Assembly: GCA_036346405.1 (NCBI GenBank)
Contig: CM070563.1
Location: 28,271,600-28,335,599, forward strand
Source: Phyllostachys edulis
Lineage: Eukaryota > Streptophyta > Magnoliopsida > Poales > Poaceae
Length of the DNA stretch: 64,000 bases
Direction: 5' to 3'
Shown here: positions 33,734 to 45,070 of the stretch, one piece after another
Position numbering within the stretch: position 1 is the first letter of the stretch
Layout of the letters: each line of letters starts with the position of its first letter
Position numbers and translations under genes: made by a program
The notes under the pieces: generated by a model
What the model saw: only the letters and a program-made list of their open reading frames with translations
The model's database searches: none
What the model was told of the DNA's origin: nothing

Positions 33734-35046
33734 CACTAGTACTCACAGCCTCATCACAGATGGTTCGGAACCGTCATCACAGACGGTTTTCTGAACCGTC
33801 TGAAAAAGTTCGTCTGTGATATGAGCGTTGTCACGCACGGTTCAAAACCGCTCAGGATATGAATATCACTGAGCGGTTGAAGTAGAACCGCTCGTGATAG
33901 TAGTTATCCTGCAGCGGTTCTACTTCCAAACCATCTGTGATATTCAGTATCCGCAGCGGCTCAAGAAGAACCGCTCATGATAGTAATTATCCTGAGCGGT
34001 TCTTCTTAAGAACCGCTCGTGATAGTTTTTTCAACTGCAAAAAAAATACTAAATGTATAGCTAGCAGGTGGCCACGGTGGCCTTCCCCTTGGCCGTCCGC
34101 CTCTCCGCCTCTTCGCTGCCTCTGTCGCCTTGGCCGAGCTCCCAGCATTGTGCTCCTCAATGTAGGAGATGGTGGAGTTGATGAGGAGGAGCACGATGAT
34201 GCCGATGAAGTCCTACCAGTCTGACGGGCGGTGGTCGCCGTTGGCCATCACGATGGCCATGACGGCTGCCACCTCCATCACCCACGACAGAGGGTTCCAT
34301 ATGAACCCCAAGAACTTGAGGATCTCGCTCTCCTGTGCACGCACGCAAGAACCATGCCACCATTGTTACAACATTACGCAAAAGCAAAGCTTGCAACTAA
34401 TCTAATTAGTCAAAACACACGTAGATTAAAAGCTCAAAACCCAACGAAATTAAAGATGACAGAATCGAAAACTACTAACCTTCTTTTCTTCGAGCTTGTT
34501 GGGGCCGAAGACGGCAATGCGCGCCTCGGAGGACCGGCTATAATACATAAGGACTCCTGCTACTCCCGCGCACGCATTCAAAATTTTCGAACTCCCGCGC
34601 ACGCATTCAAAATTTTCGAACTCCCGTGTTGTGAATCACATATCACAGATGGCTCGTATCACCAACTGTCTGTGATAAGGTACTTATCACAGACGGTTTG
34701 TGATACAGATCGTCTGTAATAGTATCGGAGACGGTTCTATTAAAGAACCGTCTGTGATACTGGAGATTATCACAGACGGTTTTTTAATAGAACCGTCTGT
34801 GAATCATCACAGACGGTTCTATTAAAGAACCGTCTGTGATACTGGAGATTATTACAAACGGTTTTTTAATAGAACCGTCTCTGATACTATTACAGACGGT
34901 TCTTTAATAGAACCGTCTGTGATACCGAGTATCACCGACGGTTTGTAATTCAAACCGTCTGTGATAGGCCCGACAGACCCAACACAGACGGTTCCATTTT
35001 AACCGTCTGTGATGAGACGTCTACTATTGCCTGTTTTGTAGTAGTG
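33734..35046. mobile_element. CACTA element 1, non-autonomous, with captured gene pieces
   Basis: The left end CACTAGTACTCACAG pairs with the right end TTTTGTAGTAGTG. The 3-bp TSD is TGA at 33731-33733 and 35047-35049, the CACTA (En/Spm) hallmark. It splits the gypsy integrase exactly after the Met codon of ASLQM|SPFEALY. Both ends (33758-34030 and 34640-35015) are arrays of inverted ACAGACGGTT / AACCGTCTGT motifs, some degenerated to GAGCGGTT. The 1.3 kb core has no transposase; it carries a fused PRP18/H+-ATPase fragment on the minus strand. Confidence 0.93.
34062..34522 (-). pseudogene. Captured plasma-membrane H+-ATPase fragment fused to a PRP18 scrap
   Basis: Upstream piece (34480-34522): RIAVFGPNKLEEKK, then donor AAG|GTTAGT. 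A 147-bp intron (34333-34479) follows with acceptor TGCACAG... reading CAG|GAG at 34332. Downstream piece (34112-34332): ESEILKFLGFMWNPLSWVME, then VAAVMAIVMANGDHRPSDW, a TAG where Gln is expected, and IVLLLINSTISYIEEHNAG. These are the N-terminal segments around membrane helices 1 and 2 of P3A proton pumps, which energise the plasma membrane. At about 34111 the sequence switches to EAERRTAKGKATVATC, which belongs to the PRP18 splicing factor fragment seen complete in CACTA-2. The fragment cannot make a pump: no catalytic D-K-T-G-T domain, and it has a stop. Confidence 0.85.
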
Positions 35047-38000
35047 TGACATTTGCAGACTAGCTTGATAACTATTGTTGTACCAGAATTCTACATACGG
35101 CGAACTCTTGTCCCAACTGGTGGCATTAGCTAGAGCATATGCTCTCAACGTATCTTCTAATATTTGATTAACTTTTTCAGTCTGCCCATCCGTCTGAGGA
35201 TGATAGGCAGTACTGAAATTCAGGTGAGTACCCAAAGCTTTATGCAAACTTTACCAGAAACGAGAAGTGAACTGAGATCCTCAATCTGACACTATCTTCT
35301 TAGGCACACAGTGCAAACTAACAATTCTTGACATATATAGCTCTGCAAGGAGATCTCCTGAGTAAGTGGTTTTGACTGGCAAGAAATGGGCAACTTTAGT
35401 CAAACGATGAGCTATTACCCAAATCGAATCGTAACCCGATTGAGTCCTGGGTAAACTGGTAATGAAATCCATTCTGATCTCTTCCCATTTCCACTCCGGA
35501 ATCTTCAAAGGTTGCAACAGACCTGCTGGTCTCTGATGTTCTGCTTTTACTTTCTGACGCACATCGCACAAGGCAATGAACTCTGCGACTTCTCACTTTA
35601 AATTTGGCCACCAAAATTTATTCTTAACATCCTGGTACATCTTAGTACTACCAGGGTGAATCAAATACTTTGAGTCATGGGCTTCCTTCAAGATTAGCTG
35701 TCTCAAGCCATCAACATCTGGCATGCAGATATGTGTATCGATCCACAGTATATTTTGATCATCTTTGGTGAAGTATTTGAATTTTCCTTCTGCCATTTTG
35801 AGGTTGATGTCCGAAAACATGGGATTCTTTGGTTGAGCTTCACGAATCTGCTTCTCCAAAGTAGATTGTACCTCTAGACTGGCCACAAATCCTTCAAATA
35901 CAACTTCTAGCTTCATCTTATGAAATTCATCTTGAAGTTCTGAACAAATCTCTTTCATTTCCAAAGCATTGCAGTAGCTCTTACGGCTTAAAGCATCTGC
36001 AACTACATTGGCCTTACCAGGATGGTAGTGGATTCCAAGATTATAATCCTTTATTAACTCTAACCATATTCGTTGCCTCATATTCAGGTCAGACTGAGTG
36101 AAAATATACTTCAGGCTCTTATGATCTGTGTATACTTCACAGTGATTACCGATGAGGTAATGACGCCAAATCTTTAAAGCATGCACTACAGCAGCTAATT
36201 TCAGATCATGGGTAGGATAATTCTCCTATGAGGTCTCAATTACCTATACACATAAGCGACAACTCTTCCTTCTTGCATCAGGACATATCCTAATCCTTGA
36301 CGCGAGGCATCACAATAGATATCAAAATCTTTGCGAATATCAGGCAGAATTAGCACTGGGGCTGAAGTCAAACGCTTCTTCAATTCTTGAAAACTTTCTT
36401 TACAAGTTGGGGTCCAAGTGAACTTTTTCTCCTTCTTCAACAATTGCGTAAGAGACTTAGAAATCATTGAGAATCCTTCAATGAAGCGGCGATAATATCC
36501 TGCTATTCCCAAGAAACTACGAATATGAGTAACGGTCTTGGGCTGTTCCCAATGTAATACTGTCTTAGCTTTACCGGGGTCAACTACTACTCCCTCAGCT
36601 GTCATTACGTGACCAAGGAAATCAACTTCATTTTTCCAGAAATCACGCGTACTGAACTTTGCATACAATTGATGCTCTATAAGTTTCTCTAGGATTAACC
36701 TCAGGTGTTCAGCGTGTTCCTCTTTTGACTTGGAGCAAACCAAAATATCATCAATGAACACTACTGCAAACTTATCCAAATATTCCATGAATACCTTGTT
36801 CATCATGTTCATGAAATAGGCAGGGGCATTAGTCAAACCAAAGAACATGACTAAGAACTCATAATGTCTGTACTGTATAGAGAAAGTGGGTTTTTGGTAT
36901 ATCCTTAGGAACTCATAATGTCTGTACCGTATAAAGAAAGCGATTTTTTGGTATATCCTTAGGACAAATCTTCAACTAATGATAACCCGATCGTGGCTCG
37001 ATCTTCGAGAACACTTCGGCTCGTTTCATCTGATCAAACAAATCATCAATTCGGGGCAGTAGATACTTGTTCTTGATAGTGACTTTGTTAAGAGCATGAT
37101 AATCGATGCACATTTTCATGCTTCCATCTTTCTTTTTGACAAACAAGACTGACGCTCCCCATGACGACGAACTAGGTCTCACGTAGCCTTTCTCAAGAAG
37201 TTCCTCAATCTGCTTCTTCATTTCTACTAACTCATCGGCTGGCATCCGATAGGGTCTCTTCGAAATTGGTGCTGTCCCTGGCACTAGATCAATGACAAAC
37301 TCAATGTCACGGTCTGGTGGCATTCCTAGTAATTCCTCTAGAAACACGTCTGGATATTCTCTGACAATAGGCACATCTTCCAAAGCAATAGCCTTTAGGC
37401 TATTTACTAGCAAATGTCCATCATGCACTGAGGTGGCTAGAAACTCCACCTTGTTTCCCTTGGTATCCTCGATTGTTACGGCTCTTTGGCCACAATCTAG
37501 CACAGTCTTGTGCTTTGATAACCAATCCATACCAAGAATGACATCTAGGGTCTGGGTGTCTAGAACAATAAGGTTGGCTAAAAACTCAACTCCAGCTATG
37601 AGTAACTTAGCTCCTAAACATCCCACTTTAGAACTTAGCTCTGCTCCAGGCGACTGGACTAATAGAGTATGCTTAGGACGCATAACTTCTAAGTTATTCT
37701 TAGTTGTAAAAACTCTAGAAAAAAATGAATGCGAAGCTCCAGAATCAAACAAAACTGATGTGGGTACTGAGTTTACTAGAAACTTACCCAGTACGACGTC
37801 CGATGCTTCCTGAGCTCCTTTCAGAGTGACGTGGTTGACACGACCTCTGACCACTGACTGTGGTGCTCCTCCGGATTGACCTGTAGCTTGAGAAGCTCCT
37901 TGGTTGATGCTTGGTGCTGGCATCTTGGTCGGTGTAGCTTCAAGGTTGAAGCGTACTGGAGTGACTGTTCCCTTCTGAGGACTTTGGTTGGCGAAGTGTC

Positions 38001-38147
38001 CTGGCTGATGCACGAATAACAAACTCTTGGTCCAGTCTGTGGGTTGTTCCCAGGATTGGGGTTGGCTGGTGTAGGGTTGTGAAAGTTTTGAGCAACTGGA
38101 CGAGGTGCTGAAGTTGGTTCAGGCGTCCTAAAAGAGTTATGTGGCAA
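35047..38147 (-). pseudogene. G1 gypsy pol: protease, reverse transcriptase, RNase H, integrase core
   Basis: Order right to left. A retropepsin active site (VLFDSGASHSF) lies near 37735, after a decayed CCHC knuckle (PGHFANQSPQ). RT fingers (KKKDGSMKMCIDYHALNKVT, LPRIDDLFDQM) are at 36990-37150, and the RT active site FIDDILV near 36745. RNase H pieces DIYCDASRQGLG and CEVYTDHKSLKYIFTQS, HYHPGKANVVADALSRK run to 35950. The integrase zinc region (KEAHDSKYLIHPGSTKMYQD, CDVRQ with the last Cys lost) and core (MDFITSLPRTQSGYDSIWV, KKIVSD, STAYHPQTDGQTEKVNQ, YNNSYQASLQM) reach 35049. Stops and frameshifts lie near 36975, 36850, 36190, 35590 and 35280. A 54-bp tandem duplication disrupts RT at 36852-36959. 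The closest group is the Tekay/Del chromoviruses. Non-functional. Confidence 0.93.
36852..36959 (-). repeat. 54-bp tandem duplication inside G1 reverse transcriptase
   Basis: Two copies of TAAGAACTCATAATGTCTGT and its 34-bp continuation through TTTTTGGTATATCCT (36852-36905, 36906-36959). They differ at about five positions. In the RT they would repeat the 18-residue stretch around Y-x-Y-Y-E-F-L, just before the FGLTNAPAYF motif. Confidence 0.85.
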
Positions 38148-38600
38148 AAAACGATTAAACTACTATGGAACTGTTCTTGCCTTCTGCTGTGATTGGTGAC
38201 TCCCTTGCTGAGCCATCCTACGTTTGTGGTTGTCTTCCAGTTCTTTGCGCTTATCCTCCATGATTAACGCTTTGTTGACCAACTCCTGAAAATCTGGAAA
38301 GGTATGGGCGATCAAACTGACCTGCAGTCCAGTATTTAACACCTTTAGAAAATGACTCTGATAGGCCTTAACAGTGGCGACATCTTCCGTGGCGTAGCGG
38401 GCTAGCTGCGAAATTTATTCAGATAGTCCGTTACTGACATGCCTCCTTGCTTGAGAGCGTGGAACTCATCCTTATTCAGATCAATTATTCCTTCCGGCAC
38501 ATGGTACTGACGGAAGGTTGTGGAAAACTCTTTCGAAGTAATATTTTGGGGTGTCTTACGCGCGGCACAGAAATTTTTCTACCACTCGGCAGTCAAGTTT
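38148..38600 (-). pseudogene. G1 gag, middle part only
   Basis: Reading right to left from about 38600: TAEWWKNFCAARKTPQNIT, STTFRQYHVPEGIIDLNKDE, FHALKQGGMSVTDYLNKF, a TAG stop, LARYATEDV and a Lys/Glu-rich stretch (ALIMEDKRKELEDNHKRR). This is the gypsy gag (retrotrans_gag) capsid core, matching the plus-strand gag at 43528-44440 (EWWENY, FRQAHVPDGIVEM, FRELQQGNMSLGEYL). The first ~90 gag residues, the leader and the primer-binding site are deleted: the LTR joins gag directly near 38600. Confidence 0.85.
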
Positions 38601-41049
38601 ATAATTGCGACTCACATGAGATGATGACTCGTGGCATGGCTAAGCAAACTAATCGTATCTAACCAACCCACGTTGGTAATACAATAGCACCAACTAAATA
38701 AGCTAAACTAGGGTGACAAAAGATTATGGCATACAATTAGACAAGGTGGTCATAACGAATTGGATATTAACTAATCCCAAAAACATTGAAATAAATAATT
38801 AAAGTAAATGCAATAATTTGAATCAAAATAATTTTAGAAAACTGGGCTCAATATGATCAAAGGTATAACTTGCCTTGCTATAGCAATAATGATCTTTATT
38901 TATCTTTAATCTTCTACTGTCTTGATCTTCAGCTCCTTCTTGATCAGCACTTCTCGTAGTATCCACGTCTACTCGCAAATAAGCAAATAAACAAAACAAA
39001 TAAATAACAAAGACAAAACAAACTCCAAAAATTAAATAAAAATCTCAGATAAATGGATATTGATTTGAGATGAATTTAGGAATTTGAATGGACTCAAACG
39101 GAGTTCGGATGCAAAAGATATGGGCTTTGGAAGATTCACGTGAAATGATGAAATTGAGAGAGAAAAGAATATCCAAAGAATATTCTTTCGGATTAAAATA
39201 AATAAACAGAATTGGAGACTTACAAGTGGGTTCCACGGGTAAGTGAAACAAAGATGAAAACAATGGATGACATGTGGGGTCAAGGTGCTGGAGAGAGAGA
39301 GAGGATTAAAGAGAGAGGATGACAAGGGGTCCCACATGGCATTGAGATAGGTTCACCATGGACTGGTTCCATGGCCCCCTTGGTTCGGGCGCACCACATG
39401 GCAGATGGCACAGATGCTGACGAGGCGCCACATAAACAATTGTGATGACATGGCCGCTGCGCTAGCTTGGCACGTCAGCAAAGGGAGAAAAACCGAGAGA
39501 GACATGAGAGCTCTGGCCGGTGATGAAGATGGCGGCATCGACGGTGAACGACGGCGAGGCAGGGGTGGCCAAGTAGCAAAACGAGACCCCGAGAAGACGA
39601 CGGTGCTCTGGGAGGCGACGGCGTAGTAGGGACGGCAGTGGGTTGTCGGCATCGGCGACGATGGTGGCTGGGAGACTTCGGGTGCGGCGGATTCGGCGAT
39701 TGGATGGTGTCCGAGGCAAACGAAGGTGAGCACCGGAACGGGGGGATGACGAGGATCGCTGAGGCGGGCTTGGAACGACCGGAAGATGACCGGAGCAGTG
39801 GCAATCCAAGGATGACCGGAGGACAAGAAGATGGCCGGCGACAACACCTCGGTGGTAAAAGAGCAAGGAGGAGGTGGGGGATTAGATGAGAAAGGCAAGG
39901 GACACAAGATGACGCACACAAAAGAGCTAAGGCTCTCACCGGCGTCCAGATCGACAACAGTGGCGCGGCCGGTTGTCGGGACGACGAAGGCGATGGAGAA
40001 TCGATGATCCTTGACCAAAGATGGAGGAAGCACGGCGAAGCCCTCGATGATGCGAACCCATCGGCGGTGGCGGCTTGAACAGAGACGGACCAACGACGAC
40101 GAAATTCGCCGGAGAAGAGCTTTGAGGCCGTCTCAGTTTTTGTTGGATGGCGGCGCAACCAAGGCGAGATTGGGGAGGTAACTTTAGGGTTTTGGAAGAG
40201 GGGCACAAGACACACATTATGACACGGTCGGTTCTTTAAATAGTGCTGGAGATGAGGGAGTCCGAGGGAAGGCGGCGGCGCTGCTGAGCGTGAAGAACAC
40301 GGGCTCAGGTCTCCTGGAGGAAGACGATGCCAATGCTGCTCACGTGGGGCCACCAGGCAGTGAAAAGAAAAAAGAAACGGGCAAGGAAGAAAGATGGGTC
40401 GCGATCACGGGCGGAAGAAAAAAAGGCGAGCTGGGCTTCAAGCGCACAAAGCAGGAACGGGCGGCTTGGTCCAAGCGAGAAAAGGGAAACAGCGGGCCGG
40501 TGAGACTTGGGCTGCTCGGGCCGGGAGAAAAACAATGCACAGCAGGCCAAGGGAGTTGGCTACGGCTCATGCGTGTGCAAGAAAAAAACACAGGCCGACG
40601 TGGCCTTCGGCCGGAAATGGAAAGAAGAAAAACGACCAGCCACAAGAAAAGAAATGCTAAGAAAAGAAAAGAAGAAGTGGCCGGCGGAAGAGGGATTTGG
40701 GCCAAAAGAAAGATAGGCTTAGGTCGAGCTAAGGATTTCATCCCAATTGGGAATCTGAGATTTTATATAGTTTTCATTTTTAGAAAATAGTAGAAAATCC
40801 AACAGGCAAATAGAAAATAGCAAATGCACTCGGAAAAATTCTAGAAAATTCTAGAAAATATATCCAAGCACATAGAATCCAAATTAAATAGTTTTGATAA
40901 TAGTTGATGTTGATATTAATCATATTAAATTATTTTTGATTTATGAAAGTTCCAATTAAGCTTTACTAATTCAAATAAAATCAAATGGTGAATTTTTCCC
41001 TACTAACTATTCAAAAGATTTTTGAAAAGCCAAATTTTGGGACGTTACA
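38601..41049 (-). mobile_element. 5' LTR of G1, its 3' end deleted
   Basis: It starts TGTAACGTCCCAAAATTTGG at 41049 on the minus strand. It has the same layout as 30850-33072: AT-rich U3, a GC-rich block with TATTTAAAG at 40236-40244, the CATCCGAACTCCGTTTGAG block (near 39100), and the GATCATATTGAGCCC block (38850). It breaks off at GTGAGTCGCAATTATAAAC where the other LTR continues for at least 700 bp. The long minus-strand open frames in the GC-rich block (up to 292 residues at 39475-40353) are low-complexity Pro/Ser/Arg translations, not a gene. Confidence 0.8.
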
Positions 41050-42184
41050 AACTAACAATGGAACGTTGCAAATTATTTGGCCAGTCTGTCCCATTCCAAA
41101 CTTGTGGTAGTACGGTGGAGCTTTGCAAGATGCGGCTCGAAGACCGGTCCTTAACTGACTTGGGTGACTTCCAAAATAACCCTTGAGCCTCAACCCTACT
41201 CGGATTGAGCCCGTGCATAAATCTGCACCCACCAACCATCCATTTCGCCCAAGTACAAACTAACGTTTCCTTTTTGCTTTTCAAAGTAGTTTGCAAAATC
41301 TTCCATGACAAACCAATGCCATAGACTTTTAAACAATAGTTGATCATTTAGCTAGAATTCCCCAAATCAAATATTTTTGGGTCTAAGCATCACTAAGGAT
41401 AATTTTTCCAAATGATCCTAGTTCATACTATCATATCAACTAGATTTTATCTAGGGTGACAATATATTCGATTCAAATATCAACATTGGCCATACAAAGG
41501 ATTTAGACATATCTATAAATTTAAAACAGGAATTTAAATTACATTGAATAAAAATACGCTTGCAATAATAATTTAAAACATAATTTAAATAATTTAAAAT
41601 AATAGAATCAAATATGATCAAAGGTATAAATTGCCTTGCTTGATTAATTGATGTTCTTAAATGGCGTCGAAATCCGGTTGTCCGAAGTCGTTGAAATCTA
41701 TACGCGTAAACGAGCCAAATTCAAATAACATTCAAATAAAATCCAAAAATTATAAAATAAATACTAGAAGGAAGGTATCGACTTTATATGAATTTAGGAA
41801 TTTGAATCGATGGAATCGGAGTTCGTATGAGGGAGAACGAATTTCAGGAAGGTTGAAAATCACATGGAATACTAGAGTTCCGAAAATCGCTGTGCTGGAT
41901 TGCATGCTTCGGTTGACTGGGAACATGGAAAGAGCTAAAGTATTGAGGGCATGACAAGGAGGGTCCACATGCTAGTGTAATACTAGTAAGCAAGAAAGGA
42001 AGGGATCAGTCAAAGACTTGTGGGACCCAGGCGTCATAGGCTCAAGTGTTCATGAACAGAGAACAACTCTGTCAATGCTAGTGACTAGTCACCAATTCCT
42101 GGAGTCGCAGATCCAAACATGTCATAACTTTTAGTAGCTCAGACTCAATTCATGAGTGCAATGATACAGAACATGAACGCTATA
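41050..42184 (-). mobile_element. Fragment of another long gypsy LTR
   Basis: Collinear with 26690-27440 of the LTR at 25772-27991: GCATAAATCTGCACCCACCAAC, GAGCCYGTGCATAAATC, TGATCAAAGGTATAAATTGCC and TCGGAGTTCGTATG appear in the same order. It is cut at the left by the start of the G1 5' LTR, which probably inserted here, and at the right by CACTA element 2. Confidence 0.72.
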
Positions 42185-43523
42185 TACTACTACGACACTC
42201 ATCGCAGACGGCCGGAATCGTCATCACGCATAGATTTCAACTGCTCGAAAAGTTCATCTGTGATAACAGGCATTATCACAGATGATTCAAAAACCGTATG
42301 TGATATGAATATCACATACGGTTCAGAAGTAGAACCGTCTGTGATAGTAGTTATCATAGATGGTTCTACTTCTAAACCGTCTGTAATTGTATATTTTCAT
42401 AGACGGTTCTGAACAAGAACCGTCTGTGATAGTAATTATCACAGACGGTTCTTATTCAGAACCGTCTGTGATAGCTTTTTCAACTACAAAAAAAAAATAC
42501 TAAATGTATAGCTTGCAGGTGGCCACGGCAGCCTTCCCCTTGGCCGTCCGCCTCTCCGCCTCCGGCACCTTGTCCACCTCCTAGCTCCACCCGCTCATGA
42601 GCATTCTGAAGTAGGCCATGATCTTGTCCTCGTCGCAGAGCTCCTCGAAAGGCACATCCTTCTCCTCATCCCCGCCCTCCTTCCTCCCGGCCGCGTCGCC
42701 AGCCTTGGGCTTCGCTGCCTCTGCCACCTTGGCCCGCAGCTCCTGGATGTCGCGGAGGAAGTCGTTGGTCTGTCCCTCCCCGATATCCCCATCATCGATT
42801 AGATTAGTCACTACAAGGGCTGCAAACTGAAGCATTTGTCAGATCATCAAGCCACATTGTTCCCTATCCATTCAATCACAAAACTATATTCAAGCACACA
42901 TTCAATCACGAAACTATATTCAAGCACACATGTATACCTCGATCTAGGAGAAGTCGGGGAAGGACAAAGGGCCGGAGGAGGATGGTTGACGCCGGGACGG
43001 GAGTGGCGCGGGGAGGAGAGCCGGTGGGGAAGACGCCGGCTGGCTGTCGGGGGGAGGACGAGCGACGGGAGGAGGAGGCCCGGCGGAGGGAGCACTGGGC
43101 GGCGGCGGGACAAACGGGAGGGATGAGGGCTGGCGGCGGGAGAAGGGAGCCTAGAGGTCGTGTTGGATTTGGGGGAGTCCTTATTAATATATAAGGACTC
43201 CTGCTACTCCCGCACACGCATTCAAAATTTTCAAACTCCCGCATTGTGAATTACATATCACAGACGACTCGTATCACCAACCGTCTGTGATGAGGTACTT
43301 AGCACAGACGGTTCGTGATACAAACCGTATGTAATAGTATCACAGACAGTTCGTGATACAAACCGTCTGTAATAGTATCACAAACGGTTCGTGATACGAA
43401 CCGTCTGTGATAATTAGTATCACAAACGGTTCATGATACGAACCATCTGTGAAGGACAACACAGACGGTTCCTTTGGAACCGTCTGTGATGAGGCGTCTA
43501 GTATGACATGTTTTGTAGTAGTA
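42185..43523. mobile_element. CACTA element 2, carrying a PRP18 fragment
   Basis: The left end TACTACTACGACACTCATC aligns with CACTACTACACACAGTCTCATC of CACTA-3. The right end is TTTTGTAGTAGTA. Both outer bases have changed (C to T, G to A), so both ends are mutated at the same symmetrical position. I could not read a clean 3-bp TSD (ATA against TAT). Palindromic ACAGACGGTT / AACCGTCTGT arrays fill 42200-42480 and 43250-43500. The core holds a PRP18 fragment (42511-42832) and a GC-rich stretch (42940-43190) of unknown origin. Confidence 0.85.
42511..42832 (-). pseudogene. Captured PRP18 pre-mRNA splicing factor fragment
   Basis: Minus-strand translation: LIDDGDIGEGQTNDFLRDIQ, then ELRAKVAEAAKPKAG, a Lys/Glu/Asp-rich linker, DVPFEELCDEDKIMAYFRML and MSGWS, a TAG where Gln is expected, then EVDKVPEAERRTAKGKAAVA and TCKLY. 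EGQTNDFLRDIQELR, ELCDEDKI and EAEKRTAKGK are hallmark phrases of plant PRP18, a second-step spliceosome factor. The five-helix Prp18 domain that follows in the real protein is absent, so this is a piece of about 105 codons out of roughly 400. The identification is from memory of the family and is fairly firm. The frame is open except for one stop. Confidence 0.82.
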
Positions 43524-43527
43524 TATG

Positions 43528-44440
43528 ATGACTCAGCAAAGTCAGACCGCCACTGCAATAGTCAACTTGTTGAATCAGAATAATCAGAACAATCAAGCAG
43601 CCGTTGTTCCGCCACTAGCTCATCATCATTCCAAGTTATCAGAGTACATGAGGACTCGTCCAACTACGTTTTCTCATTCATCAAAACCCTTGGATGTGGA
43701 AGATTGGATGCGTTCAGTGGAGAAAAAGCTCGCCATTACTTAATGCAATGATCAAGAGAAAGTTCTTTATGCTTCACATCAATTGGAAGGTACAACCACA
43801 GAATGGTGGGAGAACTACACCGCAGCTCATAAAAATTCGCATGCCATTACTTGGGAAGAATTTTCAACAGCTTTTCGTCAAGCTCATGTTCCAGATGGTA
43901 TTGTGGAAATGAAGAAGAATGAATTTCGTGAACTACAGCAAGGAAACATGTCTTTGGGTGAATATCTCGGGTGAATATCTCAATAAGTTCACTCAACTTT
44001 CTCGTTATGCTCCAGAAGATGTTTCTACAGACAATGCACGTCAGAAGCGATTCAAGCGTGGACTTAACCCCAGTTTGAAAGTAAAGTTGTTGGAGACGAT
44101 TATGTGGATTTTCAGCATATGGTGGACAAAGTCGTGCTCATAGAAGATTCTTGTCGTGGGTTGGAAGAATCTCGCAAAAGGAAGATGATACAACATGGTG
44201 TTCATCAGAATCTGCAACAGAGAGCCAGAATCAATGCTCAGCAGCATTTTTGTTTCAATAATTCATCTGCCGGATTCAGAACCCCTACCCCCAGTGTCAC
44301 ATGCAAGAAACTCAGGAATTTCCAATGTCAACAATAGCAACAATCAACAACCCCAGAGCACCAACAATTCAGCTGCAGGAATTCAATGTTACAACTGTCG
44401 TGAGATAGGTCATTATGCTAACAAGTGTCCACAAAAGTAA
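43528..44440 (+). pseudogene. Gypsy gag (element G2), pol deleted
   Basis: MTQQSQTATAIVNLLNQ starts a capsid frame with SEYMRTRPTTFSHSSKPLDV, EDWMRSVEKKLAIT, a TAA (from CAA, Gln), then LEGTTTEWWENY, AFRQAHVPDGIVEM and RELQQGNMSLGEYL. At 43960-43985 a 13-bp tandem repeat (GGGTGAATATCTC) shifts the frame, which goes on with SRYAPEDVSTDN, RFKRGLNPSLKVKL and a CCHC knuckle CYNCREIGHYANKC (44387-44428). After this come only about 200 bp with a trace of the protease lead-in, a polypurine tract (44694-44709) and the 3' LTR. Protease, RT, RNase H and integrase are gone. Gag forms the particle that packages element RNA. Confidence 0.9.
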
Positions 44441-44709
44441 GGGCCGACATCAATTCCTTTCAATTTGGGCGCTACACCAGCCAGGACTTCATTGCCAGGA
44501 GCAGTAAGAGGAATGCCTCAGACTCCAAATCAAGCTACCAGGACTCCATCAACTGCAGCAAGGGGAAGACTGAATCACGTCACTGCAGAAGTGGTTCAAT
44601 CAGTTCAGAATGTCGTTTTTGGAAAGTCTTTAAGTTAGGCCTGTGTTAGAACCTATTCTCTAGTCAGCCCGAATCTCGAGGACGGGATTCCTTTTAAGGG
44701 GGGAAGGTT

Positions 44710-45070
44710 TGTAACATCCCAAAGATTTGGTCTGTTTTGAAGTTTTAAAAAGAAAAATAACCATTTGAATTTTTCTGGTAAAGTTAAAAGCTTACTTGGA
44801 ATTTTCAGAGTTCAAAAACAATTTAATATGAATAATGTCAACATCAACTATTATAAAAATTATTTTATTTGGATTCTATGTGCTTGGATATATTTTCTAG
44901 ATTTTTCTAGATTTTTTCTAAGTGCATTTGCTATTTTCTATTTGTTAATTGGATTTTCTGCTATTTTCTAAAAAGAAAAACTTTTAAGAAATCTCAGTTA
45001 ATCCTTGGGCTGAATTCCTTCGTTCAACCCAAGTCCTATTCTTTTTTCGGCCCGTTACTATTTCAGCCGA
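44710..45070 (+). mobile_element. 3' LTR of G2, first part
   Basis: It starts TGTAACATCCCAAAGATTTG right after the polypurine tract. It shares TTTGGATTCTATGTGCTTGG and AAATCTCAGTTAATCCTTGGG with the G1 LTRs. It is interrupted at 45070 by a solo LTR and resumes at 49653. Confidence 0.88.

Noticed and set aside
34231..34719. 162-residue plus-strand frame in CACTA-1
   Set aside because: It is the antisense of the captured H+-ATPase exons and runs into subterminal repeats.
37292..37813. 173-residue plus-strand frame
   Set aside because: Shadow of the G1 protease/RT frame on the other strand.
39475..40353. 292-residue minus-strand open frame, with other long frames at 39353-40093 and 40340-40741
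   Set aside because: Low-complexity Pro/Ser/Arg translation inside the GC-rich block of a retrotransposon LTR, with overlapping frames on both strands and no domain.
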